Source: Kuschelorhynchus macadamiae (lineage: Eukaryota; Arthropoda; Insecta; Coleoptera; Curculionidae). From it: 64,000 bases of DNA. The notes below the pieces were generated by a model, which made no database searches, had not been told where the DNA came from, and was given only the letters and a program-made list of their open reading frames with translations. Numbering within the stretch: the first letter of the stretch is position 1; the number at the start of each line of letters is the position of its first letter. Positions 1-12,112 of this stretch are shown piece after piece. Where the stretch lies: contig JAUTXW010004702.1 of assembly GCA_030620095.1 (NCBI GenBank), positions 558,001-622,000 on the forward strand, written 5' to 3'. Made by a program: the position numbers and the translations under genes.

Positions 1-1025
1 AGAAATAGTTTATCCAAAAAGGTATGGACTAGACGGCACAAAGTGTAAGTTATGTACGTAATTTGTTGGCCATAAGTCCAAATCACCAAATGTATAATTG
101 ACTTCTTTTTCTTTTAGAAGTAAAGTCTAGTATGCTGGTTACTGTCTTCCGTATTTATTTGTTTAAATTTTGTGATTGTGTTTTTGTGTTTTTAGCGTTT
201 TATTGTGAATTTCTTATTTAAAATTAAAATGTTTTAAAAAATGAAGGTATGTAGATTAGATTTTTATAAAAATGTTAGGCCTAAATTGGTTTTATATAAT
301 ATTTTACATATTGTTTTATTCGCCTTTCTGAAATTTCTCTAGTTTCAAACATATAAGAATTTGACTTGAGTATTGTATTGAATCAAGTTGACTACATTCC
401 TTGATTGAAACTTTTAGCTCAATTAATGTACTTTTTGACACTGTAATAAAAGTTTGCGGAAGTCAGGCAGTTCTATTTAAATTAGAAGAGAAGGGGCCAT
501 TTTTTAAATTTAGTTATTAAACATCAGGTCTGGTGGGCTTTGCCAAATCATATTCTGTTGGAAGTTTTTCTTCATTGTAATAACTACACTGCACATTTTC
601 TGAAGTGGATATTTGGATTTATTAAAGAAAAACATTAATACAGTGAAATTGATTTCCAAAAAAATATTTTTTTTATAAACGATATTATATTAATCAACTA
701 GCATGTATGATCATCTCTGGTAAATAAGGACACTCACCTTTGGCTCGTTTTGCAAACTTCATACTCATGGGTAACAGCTATTACATACGAGTAGAACAGT
801 GTGACTTATTAGCGTTTATAATAATGCCACCAGGCATGGGCTCCTAAAGCAATTTTTTTTAATCCTGAATTCTGAAAGTGACGTCACATTAAAATTCTTT
901 GAAGGCAGATAATTTCTATAATATTTATCTAAAAGAGCTGAAATTTTGTCTACACTTTACTAGCACGTGATACTTCAATAAAATGACCCCAATGAACCCA
1001 TGAGGGCCATGGGTAATGTATTATT

Positions 1026-1883
1026 ACGCAGGAGTAAATAGTAGGTATTATTACCCATTCAGGAAAAGCGAATTATAATAATATAATTAATAGAATTTTT
1101 ATTAGAATTCAAATAAGTAGTACTATACCAAGTATTCCATACGAAAAACATATTTTCTTGATTTATTACTTTTTTGAGACACGGAAGTTTCTTAAACTTT
1201 TTTCTCACGTACCACCCATGTGTACCATGAATCAGTGGCGTAGAATTCCCATCCCTAGCCTCAATTAGGTCGCAGCATCTCAAAGACTTGAGGGTGAGGG
1301 GGGGGGAGTGGAGTGAGATCCTGACATTTTGTCGTCTTATCTTTTTTCTGTAATATCTTTCTTTCTTTTTCGAAAAATTTGTATTTACCTAGTCCTTCTA
1401 AAATATCTGTAACGCCAAAGCAGCCTTTGGGTGTTGACGCCCTATAATAAAGGACCTTTTTGTTCCAAATTACTTGTACTTATACACATTAAAATATTTG
1501 CAGTTAGTTCCTTTTCACCCTGTATATTACGCATAAAGTTATTACTAAATAGCTATATATGCACATACAGTAATGTTTGTTGAGGAATTTGTTATGAGGC
1601 AAGTTCCGGATAAAATATATGCATATATAGTAATGTTTGTTGAGGAATTTGTTATGAGGTAAGTTCCGGATAAAGACTAATTTACCGATTTTTTTTGTCA
1701 AAAACCGGATGTAGAATTTTTACAGAAAAACGAAAATGATGATTTTTTTGTCATAAACGTTAAAATTTTCAATTAAAAAACAAAAAATTGTATGAGATTC
1801 TTTTTCACTCTAATCCAAAAATTTGACAAAAATTCAAAAAATATTTTCTGAATTTTGCCCATTATCTTTATTTACTCCTGCGT
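1026..1883. repeat. 15-bp perfect inverted repeat pair about 830 bp apart
   Basis: The sequence ACGCAGGAGTAAATA at 1026-1040 recurs as its exact reverse complement at 1869-1883. Around the left copy a local hairpin is possible (GGGTAAT near 1011 with ATTACCC near 1049). The two copies could be subterminal repeats of a decayed DNA transposon. No target duplication could be assigned. Confidence 0.4.
1561..1680. repeat. 60-bp tandem duplication, two copies
   Basis: Two successive 60-base units (1561-1620 and 1621-1680) are nearly identical over about 55 bases, each containing TAATGTTTGTTGAGG and GTTCCGGATAAA. The low divergence indicates a recent local duplication. No function is visible. Confidence 0.8.
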
Positions 1884-2816
1884 GTGGGTGTCATCGAGTT
1901 TTTCAAAAAAATTAAAGTCGTAACTTTGTCCGTTATCCCACGCGACTTCACCAAAGTTTTTAAAATTGATTTTTTTCAAAAACCGTTCACCGAACGAATG
2001 ACGTATGTTAAATAACTCTATAGAGTTAAGTTTATATCTATTTATCATAAAAAAAAAATAACGCCACAGGTTAACTTTTGATCGCCGTTAATTCGTATCA
2101 GCCGCTCTTGACGGTAACGTGCAAGAATAAAAACGTATGGAATTAAAGAATTTACTTAATTTGTTTTAAGTGGTGTAAAAAGCTGATCATGCTTGAACAG
2201 GCTGAAACATATATTTATGAATCCTGTAACCGTCTAGGCAGTCGAGCGCAAACTCGCATATTGCGCCCCTAGCACACTTATATATATATATGGGTTGATT
2301 GTGCTTGATGCGCATTAGTCAGGTTGACGTGGCTGCCACGGAGATACAACTAGTATTATGCAAAAAGTGTGTAGAACCTATTTTGTAGAGAATTTTTATA
2401 TATAACGATATTTATCGAATGATAAAGAAAAAGTGCATTATAGCACAAAAACCTCCCAAACAGACAGACTCCCAAACCTATTAAAACAGACATTTTTTTT
2501 CGATTCAAAACTACTTACCGCCTAGACTATTAGAAACAACAAAAAGATAAATCCCGAGACCATTCTTTCAGTATTTATTATTAGAAAGTAATATTGGGCT
2601 TAAAAGTTTAACTAGACTCTTTGGGTCTAAGCTGTCCATTAAAAACAAAATAAAACGAGTGTTGAAAGTGTTACGAGTCAAACGAGGAGGTATTAGCGGA
2701 GTACGGATATCCTTCGAGTTTTAAAACGATAACTATGACACGATTAATATACGCTTTCCTTAAAAAATTTCAGTAGAATTATTACATTTTTTCCTATAAC
2801 CACTTACGAAATTTAC

Positions 2817-3195
2817 AAAAAACACACTGTTAACTGGGTTAGAAACTCATATATCACGAGTATTGAAAAAAAATTTCAACACATATAACAGTCTTGTGTC
2901 AATGTCATAGCTGACATACCGGGTGACAATTTTTTCAACATTAGTATTGAGATAATTTTTTCAGCACTAAAGTTCAAATATACAAAATATAAAATACAAT
3001 CATTCTACTGAAAATTTTAAGTGGTAGGAAACAGTTTCAAACAGTTTTAATACTTGTATGTAATTTACTAATATTTTGCGTGTCAACACTAATGTAACAT
3101 TGATCCAAGATTTCCATGTTAAAAAGAATTTTTCAACACTCGTGTCGAAAAAAAAATGTACTGTGTTTTCTAGCCCAGTTAACAGTGTGTTTTTT
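2817..3195. mobile_element. MITE of about 379 bp with 22-bp inverted ends
   Basis: The left end AAAAAACACACTGTTAACTG continues with GG and is mirrored at 3174-3195. Similarity between the arms continues inward more loosely (TAGAAA, then ACGAGTRTTGAAAAA-type sequence). There is no coding sequence, so this is a non-autonomous inverted-repeat element. The target duplication is unclear, so the superfamily cannot be assigned. Confidence 0.6.
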
Positions 3196-4690
3196 ATCAG
3201 TGTGGTAGGAAAATAATAATAATAATTTAACCACGTTCCATATTTACGTTTACGTTTACGCTTTCCTTATTAGAATGGGGGAGTTCGGATTCGTAACACT
3301 ATATCACTTTGTTTTTCTGCTTTTTTTTAGGTTACGTTAGCGGCGTTTTCGATTTAGTTCAAAAATTTCTTCTGCAGTACATTTCATCACCTGACAAAGT
3401 ATATACAGAGGCCTTCAAATTTTGGTCCTCAATAAGTATCTTTAATTCGCAGTCTTTTAGATAATTTCACTATTTGTATTTTCATCGTCCTTAGGTCTAG
3501 TCAGCCTGTGTGTTAACAACATTGCACTTGCGGCAAAAGAGTAGGATGTTTGTCATGCCACATGATTATGAGATCACTTTTCCATTCTCAAGTTTCTTGG
3601 TTTTTCCCATTAAATTTTATTTCATGGGCTTCATTACTCGGATCGATATTCATCAATAAAACATCAAAACTTCATCTCTATCTGTTATATAGAAAAAATG
3701 GACTCTCTATTGATTAAAAAAAATCAGTTTAGTTTTAGGAATCTGTTCCATACATCGGAGTTAGCAAAAAATTAAAAAAAAGAATACGTAGGAATTTAGG
3801 AATGAGTATGTGAGTTCTATGAACAATATTGCATTTCCACCTAACAATTTACTACGATGTTTCCTTTGATGATCGGATTTTAGGTTGATTAAAATTACTT
3901 GGTTCTTTTTTCATTAACGTTGAATTACTCTCCCTCAATTTTTAAACAGCCTGAAAGCTCCTTTTAGGTAAAAATGGTAAAATAATGTAGCAATAAAAGT
4001 AAAGGTTCTCCTGAGGGCAAATCGATCACCAAGAAAAGATTAATTATGGCTGTCGGACACGAAAAGGGAGAGTGACAGAAAGGGTTAGGGAAACGGCATC
4101 GAGAATGCTTTAGAAACCGAGTCGATCATATTATCCGTGAAAAATAGCCCCACGTTCGTTAAAAAGCTGAACGCTGGAAATTAGTGCAGACATGATCAGT
4201 TTTTGGACGGCCAATCATAATAATGAGCTCGATTTTTATCTACACATTCAGGGTGAGAGGGAAATGACTACAAATATTTTAACACGCAATAACACAGGAA
4301 ATTAATATTCAAAAAGTTTTTAAAAAACTGGATTGATTCGGCCGATACTTGGTGGAAGTCCATAACTAAGATAATATAGGGCACAAAGTAAAAGATAGAT
4401 ACTTGAAACTTCCATTATATTAAAGAAGGAAACTCTTGACGTGATTCATAAAAAATAGTAAATCATCAATAAATTTAAAGAAAACATCGGATGTCTGTAA
4501 ATTAATTTGTAAAGATTGTCCAAAAACGTATATATAATTACAATAGGATCTCTAGTTTTTCGTTTATAGTTTCCTGAAGTGGAGTAGGATTGCTATATTT
4601 TGTAATTGACTATGTAATATCCTCGGTGCAATAGCCATTCCCTCTTAAAACTTGAGTTCATTTCTCAGTTCCTATTGTAAAGAATTTTGA
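3196..4690. other. Non-coding stretch
   Basis: No gene or repeat with clear boundaries is visible. The part just below 4690 may be the decayed 3' portion of the Penelope-like element on the minus strand next to it, but no conserved motif (for example a GIY-YIG endonuclease) could be read. Confidence 0.4.
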
Positions 4691-4694
4691 TCAC

Positions 4695-5540
4695 AAATGA
4701 GGGCTCTGTAAGCCAAATAATTAAAAACTGGACCGGATGATCATGTGAATTCGTATCTATCTAGGTATCTCTTCTTATATGTGGGCATTCTATATACAGA
4801 AAGTTCTAAGGAACCATCCCATTTCTTTGAAACAATAACATCTAAAAAGGAAATCGTACGTTTTGATTCAACTCAATCAATGATCAAGGAATACGGTGAG
4901 TTTTTCTGGACCATGAGGCCATATTACAAAAATGTCGTCTACATATCTGAACCACGATTTTGGCTTTAATGGAGGCGACTCTAAGGCTTCCTCTTCAAAG
5001 GATTCTATGAACATATTGGCTACCATAGGTGTTAGCGGAGAGCCCATGACTGCTCCTGAGGTTTGTTCATAAAAAATTCCTTGAAAAATGAAATAAGTTG
5101 ATGTGAGACCTGATTGAATTAGATCTAAAAGTGAGTTGTAAAGATTATTATTGTAAAATAGGTCTGATATTATTGAAATTAAGTCATTAATATAGTCATC
5201 ACATGTTATTAAAAGTATATAGCGAATTTACATCGAAACCGCGATTGCTTTTAAATCCTCTACATCATACGAAGACTTTCTAATATATGAATGTGTTTTT
5301 CCCTAAAACTATTAAGCATATTTGAAAGATATTTACCGATTTTCCAAGTGGGATCCTTGAGATGTTTGGTCTTAACGTGTTCTTCTTCTTCTCTGTTGGC
5401 AGGTTGGATGCGTTTATTAGGTTGGTTATCCATCTCTCGATTACCCTTTAGGTGCTGTCGTCTAGAAGGAGCTGTATTTCCTTCACCTATTCGTCTTTGT
5501 CCATGAGGATAGTGGCATTGTTCTTATCCGCTGAAAGGAC
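4695..5540 (-). pseudogene. Penelope-like element reverse transcriptase, broken fragment
   Basis: Read on the minus strand, the region gives reverse-transcriptase motifs typical of Penelope-like retroelements. The block FYEQTSGAVMGSPLTPMVAN lies near 5010-5090. The catalytic YVDD, in the context WFRYVDDIFVIWPHG, has its four codons at 4934-4945. A following FLDV block and VYR motif lie near 4780-4860. Stops and frame breaks separate the pieces; one stop lies between the motif after YVDD and the FLDV block, so the gene is dead. The upstream part (5' on the minus strand) stops at 5540, just before the mariner copy A boundary at 5554. No ribozyme or terminal repeat is recognised. Family assignment is from motif order and is fairly firm; the exact limits are not. 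Confidence 0.8.
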
Positions 5541-6774
5541 CGAAATATCTGTACCGGGTGAGTCAACGATTGAAAAAAGTAAATTTACGTCGAACAGCTA
5601 CAATTTGGAAACAAACTGTTTATACTATGGGATACATATGTAAATCGTGCTCCTTTTAAAAATATTTTGAATTACACGGGGTGGGTCAAAAAAGTAGGGC
5701 TACTAAAACTTGTATTTTTTTTAATGAGACAAATTAGCGAATTTTCAAATTTGTATGTATTTATAGTGAAAAGTTAGTCATATCTTGAGAAATATTAGTT
5801 CCTCGTCAATATTTATATGTTTAATGAATTTCTCAGCTCAAAAAACCTATAAAACCACATATTATCATAGCATGTTGCAAAGAAATTTCTCCGTCAAAAT
5901 TTTACTTAAAAAATCCATACATGCAAAATTTTCGAACTTTTTTTTGGTAAATCGATTTTGCTAAAACTTCGTTTACGTAAAAAACGAAAAACATTTATTT
6001 TGTTCTAAGATGTATGGTTAAACTTTTATAGCTCTCTAAAAATTAGCGAATTTTCAAATTTGTATGTATTTATTGTGAAAATTTGGGCATATCTTGAGAA
6101 ATATTAATCCCTCGTCAACATAAATGTGTTTAATGAATTTCTCAGCTCAAAATAACTATAAACCACTTATTATCACTGCATGTTCCATATTTGACTTGAT
6201 TTTTAAATTCTACATAAAATTCTAACATTTTTTTGTATAACATGTTATGTTGCTAAAATTGATACTTTCTTAAATATTTGGCTTTAAACGAAAAAAAATA
6301 TAAATTTGATGCACATCTATGATTAGCAATATAACGTCTAGTTGTGCCACTAAAAATAAAATATTTTGCTTCTGCACAAAATAGGCATAGAATAAAGGGC
6401 TGCTTTCGTAATATTGAAGATATTACATACGGGGTGTCCAAATTTAAATGCTCAACTTTAATGTATATAAACCAATTTATTTCAGTTTTTTTTTAAATGG
6501 AATCCCCTGTATATTTTTATTTATTCTTTTTAAGCATAAAAAAATCTACAACTTTTATTACATATATTATATGTCTATCTTCAATAGTTTTCGAAATATT
6601 TTAAAATTTCTCGATCAAAGTAGCCATAGTAGCTGTCAGTAAAACAAAAGTATTTAATATGAATACAATAGTTTATTATCTAAAATTAATCCAATGAAAA
6701 TTTAGATAATATAATAATTTTTTAATAAAATTGCTACAAAAAAAATGATCTAATAACGTTAAGATTTTAACATC

Positions 6775-6990
6775 AGAATCTACAGTAAGCAAGACTACAA
6801 GAAAATATAAATATTATCCATTTCATATTACATTAAACCAAGAGTTACACGCTGAAGATTTTAATTAAATTATTTTTTGTAACCCAATGATAAGGCGAGT
6901 AGGGCCATTTGCGAACTTTTTAGACAATATTATGTTTTTGGAATGAATCTTACATTTCAAAGCAAAGGATCCGTGAACTGGCATAATATT
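6775..6990 (+). pseudogene. Inverted fragment of the DD41D transposase inside the left arm
   Basis: On the plus strand this stretch encodes STVSKTTRKYKYYPFH and then NQELHAEDF, NPMIRR and NIMF. This mirrors the minus-strand transposase of the same element, which reads STVSRTTSRYKYHPYH, HQELHDEDF, NLMIRR. The element therefore carries two copies of part of its transposase gene in opposite orientations, separated by a few hundred bases. The fragment is out of frame in places and cannot code on its own. It presumably arose when a partial inverted duplication extended the arm inward. A transcript across both would fold into an imperfect hairpin. Confidence 0.7.
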
Positions 6991-7107
6991 ATAAATATTT
7001 AAAAATTGTGTTGAAAAAGGGGTCTACTTGTCTAGTTTGCAAATAAGTAAATAAATAGGTACTAATTTTTAAAGTTATACAGAAAAAAAATCGCTTTTAA
7101 AAGTTAA

Positions 7108-8183
7108 TCAAATGTTTTCATAGTTATATTTTAAAAGATGCTCAAATAAGCGTCCGCCTTCACGAATACACATGTTGAACCTTTTAATAATATTTTACCT
7201 AGTTTTAACTAGCATGTCTGGTGATATAGTGGCGCATATATCCCTGATTCGTTTCTGCATGTTCTCCCTTGCTGTATGTGGTTGGGTGTAAACGCGATCT
7301 TTAATATAACCCCACAAGAAAAAATCTAATGGAGTTATATCGCAAGATCTGGGTGGCCATTTGATAAAACCGCTACCACCAATCCATTTTTGATTAAAAT
7401 TAGCATCCAAAAATTCACGAACGTCTCGATGGTAATGAGCCGGTGCATCGTCTTGCTGCAGCCACATGTCTCTTCTTTCTTTTATGCTTAGTGGTCTGAG
7501 AAGAATAGGCAGCTCAACGTTCAAAAAATCTAAATATCTTTGCCCATTAAGGGGTTCATTAAAAAAATACGGACCTTTAATATGGTTTTCAATGATTCCA
7601 CACCAAACATTTAATGACCAGTGACTTTGATGTACATATCGTACCCAGTGAGAAAACATGATATTCGTCCGGATATGCTTTTATTCGCCTTATTTGTTGG
7701 GATTTGTTATTGCATAATAATGCATATTATGCCTGTTTACATCTCAATTGCTTCTAAATGTAGCTTCATCGGAAAACATGATATTCGCTAAAAAGTCCGG
7801 ATATGCTTCTATTCACCTTATCATTAAGTTGCAAAAGTTAATACGCCTTTTAAAATCTTCATCGTGCAACTCTTGGTGTAATTCCATATGATATGGATGA
7901 TATTTATATCTGCTTGTGGTCCTGCTTACTGTAGATTGTGATGTCTCAGTTAAACTAGCAAGTTGTCGACTACTTAAACTAGGATTTTCTTTTATATGAA
8001 GTAGAATTTCCAACTCTTTATCTTGATTTGTAGCAATTTTATTGACAACTGTTCTCTTCGAATATGCCACATTGCCACTAGCATCAAATCTCTCCATGAC
8101 AATTTGAAAGGCCATTTTAGAAGGCGCGCGTAGATCCAGATATTTTGCTTCATATCTATCATTTCATTTTGTGAAAAATTCAT
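7108..8183 (-). pseudogene. DD41D mariner-like transposase, copy A (dead)
   Basis: The start MNFSQNE is encoded at 8183 downward. Recognisable parts are an N-terminal helix-turn-helix region (RQLASLTETSQSTVSR near 7910-7970), a central block ending in FSDE-type sequence near 7770, and the C-terminal catalytic part with QQDDAPAH (near 7450) and CDITPLDFFLWG (near 7330). I count 41 residues between the aspartate of QQD and the aspartate of PLD, which gives the DD41D spacing. Compared with copy B, copy A has lost part of the N-terminus after MIDM, has a frame break near 7660-7810, and has a stop replacing the glutamine after MLVKTR. The enzyme would cut and paste the element at TA sites; this copy cannot. 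Confidence 0.85.
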
Positions 8184-8374
8184 TTTAAATTGGATGAGAA
8201 TACGAAAGACGAAATACAATGCACTAACAACAACACGTTTTTGAAATTTCATACATTTAGTCGCCAGTTGCTATAAACTGTTTTTTCCATGGCCACTTTG
8301 ATTGATCGAGTTGTTGACTTTCTAAATTACGCAAAAAAAGGAAATTTGAAAATATTTCGAAAACTATTGAAAAT

Positions 8375-8378
<4 letters not shown>

Positions 8379-8432
<54 letters not shown>
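8379..8432. repeat. (TA)n microsatellite in copy A right arm
   Basis: About 54 bases of alternating TA inside the right inverted arm of copy A. The corresponding place in copy B (near 60810) reads GGTATATAACATG, so the tract grew after the copies diverged. Confidence 0.95.
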
Positions 8433-8435
<3 letters not shown>

Positions 8436-8941
8436 TACATGGGGTTCCATTTAAAAAAATTTAAATACATTGGTTTGAAAATGTTAAAGTTGGGCATTTA
8501 AATTAAGACACCCTGTATGTGATATCTTCAATATTACGAAAGCAGTATTTTATTACATGCTTATTTTGTGCAGAAGCAAAATATTTTATTTTTTGTGGCA
8601 CAACTAGGCGTTATATTGCTAATCATAGATGTGCATCAAATTTAATTTTTTTTTGTTTAAAGCTAAATATTTGAGAAAGTATCAATTTTAGCCATATAAC
8701 ATGTTATACAAAAAAGTGTTACAATTTTATGTAGAATTTAAAAATTAAGTCAAATATAGGGTGTCCCATTTAAAAAAATACAACTTTTAGTTGCCCTACT
8801 TTTTTGACTCACCCCGTATAATTTAAAATATTTTTAAAATGAGCATGACTTACATATGTACCCCACAGCATAAACAGTTTGCTTCCAGATTTTACCTGTT
8901 TGACGTAAATTTACTTTTTCCAAACGTTGACTCACCCTGTA

Positions 8942-9674
8942 CTGCTGTTTAAATTTTTGATCGCCGTTTTTTAGCACTATCAACGTTTGATAAAATTAGT
9001 TAGTCGGAATTTCGTTTCCTGTTAATTTTGATTAGTGAAGGGACAATTAAAACATTTTTAAAATTGAATACCTTGTAATCGAATACTTTTAAGGATCGAA
9101 TATTCATTCGAATATAGACAATTCGAATAATTACGTACAGGGCAAGTTAAACATTTTTGGTTATGGAATTGGAACGTGCCAGGGTGTCGTTTTCACATAT
9201 GTCATTTTCTTGTTTGCTTCTGTTAGCATTAATAATTTCTTTTTTCCTTCAGCTAGGTTTATTTATTTTATGATCTATTCATAACTAAAACTTTAAAAGT
9301 GTGATAGGACAAAGGACACTGACTATTTTTTGAGCCAATTATTTTCTATGAAATTCCCAAATCTTTTAAGAAATACTTTACACTATTTTGTAACCCCTAT
9401 CCCTTGTAAGACGGAAGTACTGTAATCGTGAAAAAATCTCAATTCGAGAGTTTTGCCTTTTCGGATCACTAGACCCCGAAAAACTTGTTCTTCCATTTCA
9501 TTCAGTCTGTCGGTCGGTCTGTACCCGGCACACATTTTAGATATTAGGCGGCCTAAAATATTTTCAGCAAAATTTAATTTAGAAATTGAAAAAAAATGGC
9601 CGTAATAAATTTAAGTACCTAAATACTTAGTGAAAATTACCCAAACCAAAAGGGAAAGACCATGCCTGCATATA
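8942..9674. other. Non-coding stretch
   Basis: No gene is visible. It contains a cluster of GAATA/TATTC palindromic words (9060-9140) and a short run of GTCGGTCGGTCTGT near 9510. The same run type occurs at 48207-48235 at the edge of a tandem array. Confidence 0.4.
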
Positions 9675-10441
9675 CAGGGTGTTCAACTAAGGATCGCCAT
9701 ATCTCAAAAAGTATTAATCCTAGAATCTTGAGGAAAAAAAACTATGTGGGTAAATCGGCCAAGTGAAATCACTGGAAATTATTTTCAACTTCGAAAAATT
9801 GCCGCTAGGGGGTGTAGCAGCAACTCAAAACTGGAAATGGCGATTTGCTCTTGAATTTTTCAAATTAAAATTTGTCGAAAGTATAAGCATTATATTCTTC
9901 AGATATTAAGCAAATTTTGTTATTTATCATTTTTTTCTTTTTTCATTATTAAAGTGGTGGGGAAAGGTCAAATTTTTTTCTTTCAAACGTTTATATCTCT
10001 GCTTTCGATGAACCGATTACAATGAGCTTGACATCAGAAAAAGGCGCCTTTTTTGTTCTTCATATAGAGCTATTAACTGTAGCGTAATGATTCTTCTAGT
10101 TGTCACTAGATGCGTTTTATCGTCATTCTACAAACAATACGGATTTTATCAAAAAAATCAAATCTCGTATGATATGGCTTTTCTGTCATAATTTGTTTTA
10201 AGGTTATAAAAGGTATTGATAAGTGAAAGGAAAAATACAGGTCCGTATTTGAATTAAAAAAGTTGATGATAGTTGACCGAATTCAAAACGTCGGATTCAA
10301 AAACTAACCACACCAGTTCGAAGAGGAGAAAATGTGACAATGATAAAGTGAAAATTATTTTCATCTACCATTTCAACTAGGCCTACAATTTTAGAAAAAG
10401 TAAAAAAAAACTAAATTTTTGTTTTTTTTTTAAACACTCTG
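9675..10441. mobile_element. Non-autonomous element with CAGGGTG-type ends
   Basis: The element starts CAGGGTGTTCAA after a TA (9673-9674) and ends TTAAACACTCTG before a TA (10442-10443). The ends are short imperfect inverted repeats of the kind seen on the mariner-like elements of this window. No transposase remnant is readable over its 767 bp, so it is a MITE-like or internally deleted derivative. Confidence 0.55.
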
Positions 10442-10867
10442 TATGTTATCAAAAGAAAATATTAACAAACCTTATAACGCTATAATCGGGATGTTCTCAG
10501 CTGATATAAGAATAATATTAATAATGCATGTATTAATAATAATATTGTCCAAGCCTCATTGCCAACTACCGAAAAAATCGAAATATTGCAATATCGTTGG
10601 AATTGGAATAAAAAACTTTATCATTCTAGTCGACAATATATAGAACGTACAATATTATAATATTGTTTATATTTTAAAAAACGTAGACAAAGTTACATGT
10701 TGAGGTATGTAATTATATTAAATATTTGCTTCAATTAATTTAAAGTTAAATATTTTTATTCAGTTGCGAAAAAGCCAAAAAAGATTTTTGTTTGTCAATA
10801 GTAATAATATTAATAATAATAATAGTAAAATATAACAACTTATTATCGACTCTGTGGTACTTAAGAA

Positions 10868-11125
10868 GGCACAGAAAAAACAAGGCAACATACACACTAA
10901 TTTTATAGATAAAAAGGCGTTTGACAGTGCACCATATTCCTGGCTCAAAGACCTACTACGAATATACAAAATTCACCCTATGGACATCAATTTCCTGGCA
11001 ACTATAAATAAATCTCTTACCACCGATGAGATACACATCAATGGGGAAACCATTTTTAGCAATAAGCAGGCACAGAAAAAACAACGCAACATACACACTG
11101 CTTATAGATAAAAAGGCGTTTCAGT
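10868..11125 (+). repeat. Direct repeat inside the RT gene
   Basis: A segment of about 57 bases containing GGCACAGAAAAAACAA and GATAAAAAGGCGTTT occurs at 10868 and again at 11069. The second copy sits 201 bases downstream and has a few changes. It duplicates the RT segment encoding KKQGNIHT..DKKAF, breaking the reading frame. It may mark a template-switch or replication slip in the retrotransposon. Confidence 0.75.
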
Positions 11126-12112
11126 CCACATTGGTTCTGTTTAGCAATTAACCCCCTCTCCATGTTGCTCAACAATACAGGACATGGCTTCAACATCAAA
11201 GCCAAGAGACAACTCCTGCACCATATCCATATCCCACCTTCTGTATATGGATGATATGAAGCTCTATGGTGTAAACCATAACCAGGTAAAAAAGCTTATT
11301 GAAAGATATCCATATGGAATTTGGAATGGAAAAATGTACCTCTACCCAATGGAGAAATAGTTATAGCGATGAACCAAGGAGAGACGTACCAATACCTAGA
11401 GTTCTAACAAGGTAGGTTACTCCAAGATAAGCAAGGAAAGACTAAGCTGAAAGATCAGTACGTTCAAAGAGTGCGAGCTCTTCTGAAGAAGACTGAACGC
11501 CCGAAATCTCATTACAGCAATTAAGACCTATGCTGTACCTGTGCTGACCTACAGTTTCGAAATCTTCAACTCATCCGAATGACCTTACCATGATGAAAAG
11601 ATGGAAGATCCCTTGTTGACTTGACCAATTCGCACGCTCGACAGCTGCAAAACTTGAGAGATTTCTTCACCAACAAAGCACAAACATCAAGCCTCCACCA
11701 CAAACTGACCTTAAGTGACAACTCGTACTCTTCACTCTATCTCGCAAGTGACATCATCCTAAAGTTACTTTCAGATCCCGATAAACAAGAACAGTGGGCT
11801 CAAATGGTACTGCAAGGCCGACATCACATCACAATCAGCCAAACATAGATAAGGAAGCATCCAACAGGTGGCTGAAGGAAGGACAGAAGGATTTGTGATG
11901 ACAATACAGGAACAAGTTAACACACGGAACTACACGAAATTCATCATCAGAAACCGGCCCGTTGAATCCGCTAAGTGGCGAAAATGTAGCGAGAGATCAG
12001 AGACTATACCGCATATAACATCTGGCTGCGCTTACCTAGCAAATATGGACTACCTCCAGCGACGTAACCAGGTGTGTAATATCATACACCAGAAGCTTGC
12101 CAATAAATACGG

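Larger units (their letters stand above)
1..2816. other. AT-rich non-coding stretch
   Basis: I see no gene here. Open frames are short, without recognisable motifs. The stretch holds a 15-bp perfect inverted pair (1026-1040 and 1869-1883), a two-copy 60-bp tandem duplication (1561-1680) and a short (TA)n run near 2280. It may be an old element with the 15-bp pair near its ends, but no coding remnant supports this. Confidence 0.5.
5554..8939 (-). mobile_element. Mariner-like DD41D element, copy A, with long inverted arms
   Basis: The left end starts CCGGGTGAGTCAACG and the right end, read inward, CAGGGTGAGTCAACG. Both are flanked by TA (5552-5553 and 8940-8941), as expected for the IS630-Tc1-mariner group. 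The arms are very long: similarity runs from each end for about 660 bp on the right (8275-8939) and somewhat more on the left, ending near the sequence that joins the transposase gene. A dead transposase lies on the minus strand at 7108-8183. The left arm also holds a degraded plus-strand copy of a middle part of that same gene (6775-6990). A second member of the family at 52081-61351 confirms the ends. The right arm has gained a (TA)n tract absent from copy B. Confidence 0.88.

Noticed and set aside
7195..8252. SETMAR or host histone-methyltransferase annotation often attached to such mariner proteins.
   Set aside because: No SET domain is present; element ends and TA duplications show a plain transposon.
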